Of a DNA stretch of 64,000 nt, positions 42,744 to 51,022 are shown piece after piece. The stretch spans positions 19,687-83,686 of the forward strand of contig JAICNB010000004.1 of assembly GCA_025928935.1 (NCBI GenBank). Direction: 5' to 3'. Origin of the DNA: Acidimicrobiia bacterium (GTDB lineage: Bacteria; Actinomycetota; Acidimicrobiia; Spongiisociales; ZC4RG35). The position numbers and the translations under genes were made by a program. Position 1 is the stretch's first letter; each line of letters begins with the position of its first letter. Below the pieces are notes generated by a model that saw only the letters and a program-made list of their open reading frames with translations, did no database searches and was not told the origin of the DNA.

Positions 42744-43721
42744 ATGAGAAGGATCGCCTTGGTCCTCACCGTGCTCATCGCCGTCGCCTGTGGCGACGGT
42801 GGAGGGGGCACGACCACAGAAGCCGCCGAGCCGGTGACGACCGGCACCGCCGCTCTCACCACTCCGACGGTGCCTGACACCACCACGAGTGTCGCTTCGG
42901 CGGAGGGCTTCCCGGTGGAGGTGACCACTGCCAACGGGCCGGTGACGATCGAAGCGAGGCCGGAAAGCATCGTCTCCCTCTCTTCGACTGCGACGGAGAT
43001 GTTGTTCGCCATCGATGCCGGCGATCAGGTGGTTGCCGTGGATGAGTTCTCCACCTACCCACCCGAGGCTCCGATCACCGACCTATCCGGCTTCACGCCC
43101 AATCTGGAGGCGATAGTCGGATACGAGCCCGACCTGGTTGTGATCTCGTTCGATCCCGGAGACCTCGTGTCGGGTCTCGAGGCGGTCGGGGTGCCCACGC
43201 TGTTCCTCCCGTCGGCCTCCAGCCTCGACGACTCCTACACCCAACTCGAGGTCCTTGGGGCGGCGACCGGCCACGTAGGCGAGGCGGCGGAAGTCGTGTC
43301 CGGGATGCAGGCTGACATAGACGGGATCGTGGCCAGCACCACCATCCCGGCCGGCATCTCCTTCTACCACGAGGTGGATGCCACCTTGTACTCGGCCACC
43401 TCGGGCAGCTTCCTCGGTCAGATCTACGCCCTGCTCGGCCTGACCAACATCGCCGACGAAGCCGATGATGGCAGCGGGTTCCCCCAGCTCTCCTCGGAGT
43501 ACATCGTCAGCCAGGACCCGGACATCATCTATCTCGGTGACGTCGACTTCGGGGTCACGCCCGAGAGCCTGGTGGAACGGCCCGGCTGGGCGGAGATGAC
43601 CGCGGTCGAGAACGGGGCGATCGTCCCTCTCGACTCCTATCTCGCCTCCAACTGGGGGCCGCAGGTGGTGGAGTTGCTCCGGACCATCGCTGGATCCGTC
43701 ACAGCAGTGCCGGCTTCTTGA
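42744..43721 (+). CDS. btuF: Cobalamin ABC transporter substrate-binding lipoprotein
   Basis: 325 residues. A lipoprotein signal (RRIALVLTVLIAVACGDG), a Thr-rich linker, then a BtuF/FecB-type domain (IVSLSSTATEMLFAI, LVVISFDPGDL, GRPGWAEM-like ERPGWAEMTAVENGAIVPLD). The second ATG (MRRIAL) is chosen because GGAGG sits nine bases upstream of it and would overlap the first ATG. Control by the B12 riboswitch supports cobalamin rather than iron-siderophore specificity. Confidence 0.9.
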   Translation: MRRIALVLTVLIAVACGDGGGGTTTEAAEPVTTGTAALTTPTVPDTTTSVASAEGFPVEVTTANGPVTIEARPESIVSLSSTATEMLFAIDAGDQVVAVDEFSTYPPEAPITDLSGFTPNLEAIVGYEPDLVVISFDPGDLVSGLEAVGVPTLFLPSASSLDDSYTQLEVLGAATGHVGEAAEVVSGMQADIDGIVASTTIPAGISFYHEVDATLYSATSGSFLGQIYALLGLTNIADEADDGSGFPQLSSEYIVSQDPDIIYLGDVDFGVTPESLVERPGWAEMTAVENGAIVPLDSYLASNWGPQVVELLRTIAGSVTAVPAS

Positions 43722-44761
43722 GAGCGGCGGCGGGTGCCCGCCCGATCGCTCCTGCCCGGATCGGGGCGGGGCGCTGGCTGGTGGCGGCCGGGCTCCTCCT
43801 GGTGGCGGTGCTGGCCGGATTGCTCGCCGGCTCGGTGCCTCTCGACCCTGTCGATGTGGTCAGGGCGCTGGCCGATCGGCTACCGCTGATCACCGTCGAG
43901 CACGGCCTCGACGAGGTGCAGACCCGGCTCCTCTTCGAGCTCAGGATGCCACGCGTGGTCATGGGTGGGCTGGTCGGGGCGGTGCTCGCCGTTGCCGGTG
44001 CCGGCTATCAGGGGGTCTTTCGGAACCCACTGGCCGATCCCTATCTCCTCGGTGTGGCCGCCGGGGCGGGCCTCGGGGCCACGGCCGTCATCGGGACCGG
44101 CGCCGGTCCGGCGGCCATACCCATCGTGGCGTTCGTTGGAGGCATGGCGGCAGTAGGAGCGACCTATGTGCTGAGCCGGACGGTCGGTGGCCGGACCACG
44201 ACGTCGCTGATCCTGGCCGGTGTCGCCGTGGCTGCATTCGCCACTGCGATCCAGACCTTCCTCCTCCAGCGCAGCTATGAGACGTTGCGCGAGGTGTACT
44301 CCTGGATCCTCGGCCGGCTGGTCACGGTGGGATGGGCCGAGGTGTGGTCGTTGCTCCCCTACGCGTTGCTGGCGAGCTCCGTGCTCGTGGCTCTTCGCCG
44401 GCTGCTGGACGTGCTGGGGCTAGGCGACGAGGAGGCGGTGGGTCTCGGAGTGAACGTGACCGGGGTCCGTCGGCTCGTCGTGGTCGCCGCCACGCTGGCC
44501 ACTGCTGCCGCGGTGAGCGTCAGCGGGCTGATCGGCTTCGTGGGGATCATCGTTCCCCACATCATCCGCATGCTGACGGGTTGGAGTTATCGGGTCATTG
44601 TCCCTCTGTCACTGGTGGTGGGTGCCACGTTCCTCATCGTCGCCGACCTCGGCGCCCGCACCCTGGTGGCGCCTGCCGAGCTGCCGATTGGAGTGGTGAC
44701 CGCCTTCATCGGTGCTCCCTTCTTCCTGCTCGTTCTTCGCACGACCAGAGGCTCATCGTGA
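43718..44761 (+). CDS. btuC: Cobalamin ABC transporter permease
   Basis: A FecCD/BtuC-type permease of 347 residues with about ten hydrophobic helices. Typical phrases are LRMPRVVMGGLVGAVLAVAGAGYQGVFRNPLADPYLLGVAAGAGLGA and ISGLIGFVGIIVPHIIRML-like SVSGLIGFVGIIVPHIIRM. The TTG start overlaps the btuF stop as TTGA. Confidence 0.93.
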   Translation: MRAAAGARPIAPARIGAGRWLVAAGLLLVAVLAGLLAGSVPLDPVDVVRALADRLPLITVEHGLDEVQTRLLFELRMPRVVMGGLVGAVLAVAGAGYQGVFRNPLADPYLLGVAAGAGLGATAVIGTGAGPAAIPIVAFVGGMAAVGATYVLSRTVGGRTTTSLILAGVAVAAFATAIQTFLLQRSYETLREVYSWILGRLVTVGWAEVWSLLPYALLASSVLVALRRLLDVLGLGDEEAVGLGVNVTGVRRLVVVAATLATAAAVSVSGLIGFVGIIVPHIIRMLTGWSYRVIVPLSLVVGATFLIVADLGARTLVAPAELPIGVVTAFIGAPFFLLVLRTTRGSS

Positions 44762-45513
44762 TCTCGTGGCGGGAGGTCGTCGTCTCGTTCGGCGATGTGG
44801 TCGTGGTCGGGCCCGTGACCCTCACCGTGGGCGACGGCGAGTGGGTCGGCTTGATCGGCCCGAACGGCGCCGGGAAATCGACCCTGCTCAAGGCCGCGGT
44901 CGGGATCGTCCCCCATGAGGGGGTAGTGGATCTCGGTGATCGGAAGGGCGAGGCCGGGAAGGACATCGCATGGATGCCGCAACGTCCCCTACTCCCCGAC
45001 GAGATGAACGTGGCCAACTACGTCCTCCTGGGCAGGACCCCACACCTCGGCTATCTGGGCTCGGAGAGCGGCCATGACCTGGATTCGGTTCGGAATGCCA
45101 TCGAGCGCCTCGAGTTGGTCGACCTCTCCGATCGGCCGCTTTCCACGCTTTCAGGTGGCGAGGCCCAGCGGGCGGTGCTGGCACGCGCTCTGGCTCAGGA
45201 GGCACCGGTGCTCCTCCTCGACGAGCCGACCTCGGCTCTGGACGTCGGCCACCAGCAACAGGTCATGGAGCTGATCGATCAGCTGAGACGTGAGGACGGG
45301 CTCACGGTGTTGAGCGCCATCCACGATCTCACCTTGGCCGGCCAATACACGGACCGACTGGTGATGATGGACCACGGCGTGGTCGTCGCCGACGGTTCGG
45401 CCCGCGAGGTCCTCACCGAGGAGCGCATCATGGACCACTACGAGGCGAGGGTGAGGGTCGCGGAGAGCAACGAGGATGGGCTCACCGTGACCCCGATGAG
45501 GCGGCCACAATGA
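44758..45513 (+). CDS. btuD: Cobalamin ABC transporter ATP-binding protein
   Basis: 251 residues from a GTG start overlapping the permease stop (GTGA). Walker A GPNGAGKST, Q-loop MPQRPLLPD, signature LSGGEAQRA, Walker B VLLLDEPTSALD and H-loop AIHDLTLA are intact. In the ORF track it is fused to a spurious N-terminus. Confidence 0.94.
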   Translation: MISWREVVVSFGDVVVVGPVTLTVGDGEWVGLIGPNGAGKSTLLKAAVGIVPHEGVVDLGDRKGEAGKDIAWMPQRPLLPDEMNVANYVLLGRTPHLGYLGSESGHDLDSVRNAIERLELVDLSDRPLSTLSGGEAQRAVLARALAQEAPVLLLDEPTSALDVGHQQQVMELIDQLRREDGLTVLSAIHDLTLAGQYTDRLVMMDHGVVVADGSAREVLTEERIMDHYEARVRVAESNEDGLTVTPMRRPQ

Positions 45514-45556
45514 GGGGGCCATTCGAGGCACTCTCGAGGGTGACCTCGGCCCGGCC

Positions 45557-46126
45557 ATGACAGATCACACCACACCCCCCACCGAGCCTCCACCTCCCGC
45601 CAAACGCCGCCTGCCTTCCCAGGTGCTGGTCAACACGGGGGACGGGAAGGGCAAGTCGACCGCCGCCTTCGGCACCGCGCTCCGGGCTGTGGCCCGGGGA
45701 TGGAAGGTCGGTGTGGTCCAATTCCTCAAGTCGGGCGAGTGGAAGGTAGGCGAAGAGACCGTCGGGAGAGAGCTCGGCATGGACTGGTGGGCCCTCGGCG
45801 ATGGCTTCACATGGGACTCGGATGACATCAGCGAATCCGAGGCGATCGCCCGCGAGGCGTGGTCCAACGTCCGCTCCCGGATCGACTCCGACCTCTATGA
45901 CCTGCTGATCCTCGACGAGATCACCTATCCGATCAACTGGGGGTGGATCGACCTCGAAGAGGTGCTCGCCGCCATCGACGAGCGGCCGCCTCGACTCAAC
46001 CTCATCCTGACCGGCCGCGATGCCCCGGCCGCCCTGATCGATGCAGCCGACACTGTGACAGAGATGAAGAAGGTCAAACACGCCTTCGACGCCGGAGTGC
46101 TCGCCAGGCGGGGAATCGACTACTGA
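45557..46126 (+). CDS. cobO: Corrinoid (cob(I)yrinic acid a,c-diamide) adenosyltransferase
   Basis: A BtuR/CobO-type enzyme that transfers the adenosyl group of ATP to cobalt. 189 residues: P-loop NTGDGKGKSTAAFG, VGVVQFLKSGEW, LLILDEITYPINWGWID and LILTGRDAPAALIDAADTVTEM. It follows btuD by 43 bp and completes an uptake-and-activation operon under the riboswitch. The product would serve B12-dependent enzymes such as the methylmalonyl-CoA mutase that MeaB assists (not in window). Confidence 0.94.
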   Translation: MTDHTTPPTEPPPPAKRRLPSQVLVNTGDGKGKSTAAFGTALRAVARGWKVGVVQFLKSGEWKVGEETVGRELGMDWWALGDGFTWDSDDISESEAIAREAWSNVRSRIDSDLYDLLILDEITYPINWGWIDLEEVLAAIDERPPRLNLILTGRDAPAALIDAADTVTEMKKVKHAFDAGVLARRGIDY

Positions 46127-49125
46127 GTCGTCGAGAGGTCGGCGCCGATCATCTCGATGGCGTCTTCGATGGAGAGGCCCTCGCCCTGGACCGTGGCATG
46201 GGCGAAGTCGAGGCTCCCCAACGCGTCCTGGGTCGATGCGACCTGAGCCGCGTAATCGTGCTCCTCCGGCGGTGGCCAGATCGCGACGCGGTTCTCGCTG
46301 GCGACCCAATCGGCCAGCCCGAAAAGGCGGGCGGCGATCATGTTCTCCGCGTCGGCGTGGGCGCAGACGGCCAGCCCGGCGATCGCGATCGCCACCCCAC
46401 GCATGTCCTGCGCCATGTTGCAGAGGATCAGGCTCTCGCGGAGCGCAGCCCGGGCCCGTTGCAGCTGCTGGTGCCGGAACGCTGTCTTGCCCATGTGGTA
46501 GAGGTACTCGCCCAGGGCCGCCGACGCCCCGGCCTCCTCATTGGGTGACGCCGCCCGGTCCCGGTTCTGCTCCACCACCCGTGCCAGCTCCCCGGTGGTC
46601 GGGTTCGACTGGATCATCGTCTTCATCTCGAAGAGGTTGTTCGAGGCCTCCTCATAGAGGCTGAACCCCGCCAGGACGGACTTGAACAGCTCGAGGGCAT
46701 AGTCACGGTCGCCGGCCAGCCAGGCCATCGCCCCGAGACCGGCATCGGCGTGGGCCAGGCCCAGGGAGTCGCCCGCGATCACCAGCAGGTCACGACCTTC
46801 CCGGTAGCGGTCGGACGCCTCGTTGTAGTCACCTTCATCCCGGGCCAGGGCTCCGAGCCGCAATGCCGACCACCCGACGTCGAGGACCCCGGAGTGGTCG
46901 AGGAACAGCCGATGGCTCTCCGTCATCTTCTCACGGGCGAGCACCAGGTCCCCCTGAAGACGGGCCATCGTGCCCCAGACCGCGAGTGTCCAGGCCAGCA
47001 TCCAGTCGTCCCCTACTTCCCGGGTCAGACTCTCGGCCATGGGGGCCAGCCGGGTTGCCTCCTCGATGTCGTCACGCAGCCAGGCGGTGGCCATGAGCTG
47101 GTAGGTCTGTCTCGCTTCGCCGACCCTGTCGCCGAGGTCGCGGTAGATATCGAGCGCCTCGATGAGGTGGGAGTGCGCTTCGTCGAAGGCGAGACGCCGG
47201 CTGGCGAGGAGACCGGCACCGTTGAGGGCCCGGGCCAGGATCTCGGGATCGACCCCCTCACGGTGGGCCAGGGTCCGCTCCAGCCACTCGGTCCCATCGC
47301 TGACCTCGCGCTTGATCACCCAGAACCAGCGCAGCGCACCTGCCATCGCCATCGCGTCCTCGGCACGGCCAGAGTCATGCAGCCATTCCAGCGCGGCGCG
47401 CAGGTTGTAGCGGTCGCGCTCGAGACGATCTGCCCACACGTTTTGCTCCATGTCGTGGATCCGTGCGTCACCGTCCTCGGCCATGGCCAGGTAGAACTCG
47501 GCATGCCTGTCCCGGAGCTTGGCGAGCTCGGTTTGCTCGTCCAGACGCATCCGGGCGTAGTGGCTGATCGGTTCGAGAAGCCGGTATCGGACGGGGTCGG
47601 CGTCGGTGGCCATGACCAGGGAGGTCTCCACCAGACGCCCCAGCAGGTTCATCACGTGCTCTCGGTCCACCAGACCGCCCGAGCAGACACTCTCGGCCGC
47701 TTCGAGAGTGAACCCGCCGTTGAACACAGACAGACGGGTGAACAATGCTCTCTCCCCACCCCCAAGGAAATCAAAGCTCCAGTCGAGGGTCGTCTCGAGC
47801 GTCTGCTGATGTGGTGGCAGATCGCGGGCCGTCCCGGCGAGGAGGGCGAACTGCTGGTCGAGTCGCTCTACGAGCTGGCTCACCGACAGGACCTTGAGAC
47901 GGGCAGCGGCCAGCTCGATGGCGAGCGGGATCCCGTCGAGGCGCCGGCAAACCTCTGCCACTTGCTCGGCGTTGGCCGGACCGAGGCTGAAGTTGGGGCT
48001 CACCAGGCGAGCCCTGCTCACGAACAACGCGACCGATGGATACTGGGCGACCCCCTCCACCGATCTGACGCCGGGCCCCGGCACTTCGAGAGGGGAGAGC
48101 TGAACGAGGTGCTCCTCCCTTATCGACAGCCATTCGCGGGTAGTGGCCAGGATCTTCAGCTCCTCGGTTCCCTGCAGCAGCTGGTCCGTGAGCTTGGCCA
48201 CGGCGTCGATGAGGTGCTCGCAGCCGTCGAGAATGAGGAGGGATCGAGCCTTGGCCAGCCGGGAGATCAGGGTGTCGGTTATGGATCGAAGCGGGCTCTC
48301 GGTGATGTGAAGCTGCCGGGCGACGGCGGAAGCGAGGAGGTTGTCGTCCGGCACCCTCGACACCTCGACGAACCACACGCCGTCCTCGAACCCGGCGGAG
48401 AGCTCTTCGGCGACCTTGAGGGCGAGCGTCGTCTTGCCCACCCCGCCAGGCCCGGTGAGGGTCACCAGGCGTGACTTGGCCAGGGCCTCGATCACGGCCT
48501 CCTTCTCGTCCTGGCGCCCGACCAGTGTCAGGTCGCGGATCGGAAGATTCCCCTTGCTCGAGGTGAGAGTGCGCAAGGGTGGGAAGTCGGCCGGCTGCTC
48601 TGGCACATTGAGCTGGAAGATGTGCTCCTCGTGGGTGAGATCGCGGAGGCGATGGGTCCCCAGATCCTCGAGTCTCGTCCCCTCGGGAAGGCTGTATTCG
48701 ACGAGGCGCGCCGTCGCTTCAGAGACGAGGGTCTGTCCGCCATGCCCCGCGTCCCCGATTCGGGCGGCCCGGTGGACGTCGATCCCGACGTAGTCCGAGC
48801 CGCCGAGGCGGCCTTCCCCGGTGTGCACCCCGATCCTGACCCTGAGACCCTGGGGCGTGGGCCAGTCTTCATCGGCCAGGCGGCGTTGGATCTCGACCGC
48901 GCTGGCAACGGCGTCCAGAGCCGACTGGTAGGCAACGAAGAACCCGTCGCCCTCGTTCTTGACGATGTGGCCGCGATGGGTCTCAGCCGCCTCATGGACG
49001 ATGGCGTTGTGGCGTTCCAGGACAGGTCGAAAGGCATCGCCGAGCTCTTGGAGCATCCTCGTCGAGCCCTCGATGTCGGAGAAGAGAAAGCTGACCGTCC
49101 CCACTGGGAGGGCCCGTTGTGTCAT
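46120..49125 (-). CDS. Class III cyclase-STAND NTPase-TPR regulator
   Basis: 1001 residues. Residues 1-190: adenylate/guanylate cyclase catalytic domain with both metal Asp positions (SFLFSDIEGSTRM, VKNEGDGFFVAY) and VGIDVHRAARIG. About 200-540: AAA/NB-ARC-like STAND ATPase with P-loop LTGPGGVGKTTLA, Walker B SLLILDGCEHL, RLDGIPLAIELAAARLK. About 560-1000: TPR-like helical repeats. There is no C-terminal LuxR HTH. The ATG MTQRALPVG is preceded by GGGGG. A promoter CTGGCA-N16-TAATTT can be read upstream. The signal sensed and the product nucleotide are unknown. Confidence 0.88.
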   Translation of the reverse strand: MTQRALPVGTVSFLFSDIEGSTRMLQELGDAFRPVLERHNAIVHEAAETHRGHIVKNEGDGFFVAYQSALDAVASAVEIQRRLADEDWPTPQGLRVRIGVHTGEGRLGGSDYVGIDVHRAARIGDAGHGGQTLVSEATARLVEYSLPEGTRLEDLGTHRLRDLTHEEHIFQLNVPEQPADFPPLRTLTSSKGNLPIRDLTLVGRQDEKEAVIEALAKSRLVTLTGPGGVGKTTLALKVAEELSAGFEDGVWFVEVSRVPDDNLLASAVARQLHITESPLRSITDTLISRLAKARSLLILDGCEHLIDAVAKLTDQLLQGTEELKILATTREWLSIREEHLVQLSPLEVPGPGVRSVEGVAQYPSVALFVSRARLVSPNFSLGPANAEQVAEVCRRLDGIPLAIELAAARLKVLSVSQLVERLDQQFALLAGTARDLPPHQQTLETTLDWSFDFLGGGERALFTRLSVFNGGFTLEAAESVCSGGLVDREHVMNLLGRLVETSLVMATDADPVRYRLLEPISHYARMRLDEQTELAKLRDRHAEFYLAMAEDGDARIHDMEQNVWADRLERDRYNLRAALEWLHDSGRAEDAMAMAGALRWFWVIKREVSDGTEWLERTLAHREGVDPEILARALNGAGLLASRRLAFDEAHSHLIEALDIYRDLGDRVGEARQTYQLMATAWLRDDIEEATRLAPMAESLTREVGDDWMLAWTLAVWGTMARLQGDLVLAREKMTESHRLFLDHSGVLDVGWSALRLGALARDEGDYNEASDRYREGRDLLVIAGDSLGLAHADAGLGAMAWLAGDRDYALELFKSVLAGFSLYEEASNNLFEMKTMIQSNPTTGELARVVEQNRDRAASPNEEAGASAALGEYLYHMGKTAFRHQQLQRARAALRESLILCNMAQDMRGVAIAIAGLAVCAHADAENMIAARLFGLADWVASENRVAIWPPPEEHDYAAQVASTQDALGSLDFAHATVQGEGLSIEDAIEMIGADLSTTQ

Positions 49126-49193
49126 CGCAACCCCCAAATTAACAACGGTGGAGTCGTTGCCAGCCTTCGGTTTCGGGTGGTTTCGGCCGGAGG

Positions 49194-49676
49194 TCAGGAG
49201 GCTCTTTGCACTCTCCGCAGGATTGAGGCACGTATCTCGTCGGAGGAGTACCCGAGACCCTCGAGGGCGGACAGGGCGCGGTCCGGCCCCGTGCCCGCGG
49301 TGAGCGCCAGGGCGATGTGCTCTGCCCCTATGTGGCGGTGCCCGAGCGCAATCGCCTCCTTGAGAGCCCCTTTGAGGGTGTCCTTGGCTGCCCCGGTGAA
49401 CGGGACGTGCTTCCTGAGATGCCCGGGCCGGGACCCGCCACCATCACCGATGAGGGCGGGGTCGAGGCCCACCGAGAGGAGGGCCTCCTCGTCGAGTCGG
49501 TCGAGCCTCTCACGCAGCTCCTCCATGGTGGGCAGGGTCCCGCCCAAGGACTGGGCCCCGGCCGCCGCGATGAGGAGATGCTCGGTTCCGATGCGTGAAT
49601 CAGCTCTCAGCTCGGCTTCCTCGGCCGCCGAGGTGACGATCGCTCGTGCTTCCCGGGTGAATCGTTCGAACACCAC
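49194..49676 (-). CDS. Clp N-terminal-domain protein without ATPase
   Basis: 160 residues forming two Clp_N repeats: FTREARAIVTSAAEEAELRADSRIGTEHLLIAAAG, and FTGAAKDTLKGALKEAIALGHRHIGAEHIALALTAG. These repeats are the substrate/adaptor domain of ClpC/ClpA, but no AAA module follows. It may be a ClpC adaptor or decoy (inference). The GTG start shares one base with the TAG stop of the HTH gene upstream. Confidence 0.88.
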   Translation of the reverse strand: MVFERFTREARAIVTSAAEEAELRADSRIGTEHLLIAAAGAQSLGGTLPTMEELRERLDRLDEEALLSVGLDPALIGDGGGSRPGHLRKHVPFTGAAKDTLKGALKEAIALGHRHIGAEHIALALTAGTGPDRALSALEGLGYSSDEIRASILRRVQRAS

Positions 49677-49879
49677 TACCTCCCGTGCTTCTTGTGAACC
49701 GCCTGACGAGACACCCCCAGGGCGTCGCCGATCTGTTGCCAGGTCCAGCCGTGGGCCCGCGCCGCACGGACATGTGTCTCCTCGAGCCGTTCGGTGAGCC
49801 GTCTCAGCACCACCACCGCCTGGAGTCCCTGGGCGGGATCGTCGCTGTCGGAGCCGGCAACCACGGTCGCAAATGTCAT
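49676..49879 (-). CDS. Small HTH DNA-binding protein, leaderless
   Basis: 67 residues from MTFATVVAGSDSDD. A C-terminal helix-turn-helix, HGWTWQQIGDALGVSRQAVHKKHGR, resembles the sigma-70 region 4/MarR-type fold. The upstream in-frame ATG lies within the predicted -10, so the second ATG, seven bases after the -10, is the likely start of a leaderless mRNA. It is one transcription unit with the Clp_N gene. The two operator copies in its promoter suggest autoregulation. Confidence 0.8.
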   Translation of the reverse strand: MTFATVVAGSDSDDPAQGLQAVVVLRRLTERLEETHVRAARAHGWTWQQIGDALGVSRQAVHKKHGR

Positions 49880-49882
49880 GGC

Positions 49883-49900
49883 TGTCATCTTAGGTTGACA
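49883..49900 (-). promoter_or_regulatory. Operator copy 2 over the -10 of the HTH gene
   Basis: On the plus strand TGTCATCTTAGGTTGACA, an imperfect palindrome (arms 5/6) and 15/18 identical to copy 1. It contains the -10 TAAGAT of the coding strand. Confidence 0.65.
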
Positions 49901-49915
49901 GAGTGGCTGTGTCAA
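49887..49915 (-). promoter_or_regulatory. Consensus promoter of the HTH-Clp_N unit
   Basis: On the coding strand a perfect TTGACA, a 17-bp spacer and TAAGAT, then seven bases to the ATG. It is the best sigma-70 promoter in the window and implies a leaderless transcript. Confidence 0.75.
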
Positions 49916-49927
49916 CTTGGATTGACA
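49910..49927 (-). promoter_or_regulatory. Operator copy 1 over the -35 of the HTH gene
   Basis: TGTCAACTTGGATTGACA, arms TGTCAA/TTGACA perfect, 27 bp centre-to-centre from copy 2. One arm is the -35 hexamer itself. It begins 3 bp after the stop of the upstream kinase gene. Confidence 0.65.
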
Positions 49928-49930
49928 TAG

Positions 49931-50980
49931 TCAAGGACGTCGGGTCGCCGCCAGTCGGAACAGGGCGCGGGCCCCTTCACCGAGGGGCTCGAAACGGGTG
50001 TCTTGGGTCTGGCCCCGCAACCATCGAATGTGGATCTGTTGGAGGACGACTCCGAGCTTCCAGGTCCCGAAGACGACGTACCAATCGATGTCGGAGAGGT
50101 CCCGGCCGGACAGGTCGCCATAACGTTGGAGCGCCTCGTCTCGACTCATCCACCCGGGTGCGGTCGTGGGCATGGGGGCCAGCGTGGACCTCTCCTCTGC
50201 TTCCTCGTACCACGACGCCATGAGGGTCCCGACGTCGGCGAGAGGGTCGCCACGTGTCGCCATGTCCCAGTCGTAGACGGCGACACAGAGCCCGGGATCT
50301 TCGGGCGAGACCGCCATGTTGTCCAGCCGCCAGTCGTTGTGGAGGAGAGTCGGCGCGCCCGAGGCCGGCAGGTTGGAACGAAGCCAGCCACCCACCTCGT
50401 CCGCCACGGGGTTGTTCTCGTGCCGGGACCGCTCCCACCTGCCCCACCAACCATCCACCTGTCTCTGGAGGAAGCCATCCGGGCGCCCGAGGACCTCCAG
50501 CCCGGACTCGACGGCGTCGACGGCGTGCAGCTCGACCAGGGTGTCGATCACCACTTCGGATAGCTTGCGGTTCGCCTCCGGGTCTTCCCCGCCACCGAAT
50601 TGGTCCGGCACCCGGTCCCGGATGACGACACCGGGCTTGCGCTCCATCACGAAGAATTGCGCTCCGATCACTGCGGGGTCCTCACACATGGCCAGGGCAC
50701 GGGGCGCCTTCTCGAAGGTCTGCCACAACCTCGACAGCACCATGTGCTCTCGTGCCATGTCGTGAGCGCTCTCGGCGACTGGCCCCAACGGTGGCCTCCT
50801 CAGAACCAGCTCTTCACCGCCGGGGAACTCGAGCAGATATGTGAGGTTGGCCTTGCCTCCAGCGAACTGCTTCACGGTGGGCAATCCGTGGGGGAGGTCG
50901 GGTTGGCTTGCCAACCATCCCGTCAAGCTCTCGAGGTCGAATTGCTCGTCACTTCGGACCTCGATCAGGTCATCCACCAT
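49931..50980 (-). CDS. APH/ACAD10-like phosphotransferase family protein
   Basis: 349 residues with a protein kinase-like fold: FAGGKANLTYLLEFPGGEELVLRRPP (nucleotide loop), the Brenner motif TLLHNDWRLDNMAVS with catalytic Asp, and VAVYDWDMATRGDPLADVGTLMASW (DFG-like Asp). This set is typical of the ACAD10/11-like aminoglycoside-phosphotransferase family associated with acyl-CoA metabolism rather than drug resistance. Substrate unknown. It diverges from the DUF885 gene. Confidence 0.88.
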   Translation of the reverse strand: MVDDLIEVRSDEQFDLESLTGWLASQPDLPHGLPTVKQFAGGKANLTYLLEFPGGEELVLRRPPLGPVAESAHDMAREHMVLSRLWQTFEKAPRALAMCEDPAVIGAQFFVMERKPGVVIRDRVPDQFGGGEDPEANRKLSEVVIDTLVELHAVDAVESGLEVLGRPDGFLQRQVDGWWGRWERSRHENNPVADEVGGWLRSNLPASGAPTLLHNDWRLDNMAVSPEDPGLCVAVYDWDMATRGDPLADVGTLMASWYEEAEERSTLAPMPTTAPGWMSRDEALQRYGDLSGRDLSDIDWYVVFGTWKLGVVLQQIHIRWLRGQTQDTRFEPLGEGARALFRLAATRRP

Positions 50981-51022
50981 CGGAAGGGTATCGGCGCACG
51001 TCTAGCCTCAACGCTCGCATCG

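Noticed and set aside
46750-48474. 574-codon plus-strand ORF
   Set aside because: It is antisense to the cyclase-STAND-TPR gene, has no family motif, and is typical of shadow ORFs in GC-rich coding sequence.
46120-49125. STAND ATPase as an antiphage (Avs-like) defence protein
   Set aside because: The N-terminal cyclase and the AfsR-like ATPase/TPR order fit the actinobacterial regulator class. No defence genes, recombinases or other island marks lie nearby.
49931-50980. Aminoglycoside resistance phosphotransferase
   Set aside because: Motifs fit the ACAD10/11-like branch, with no resistance-gene context.
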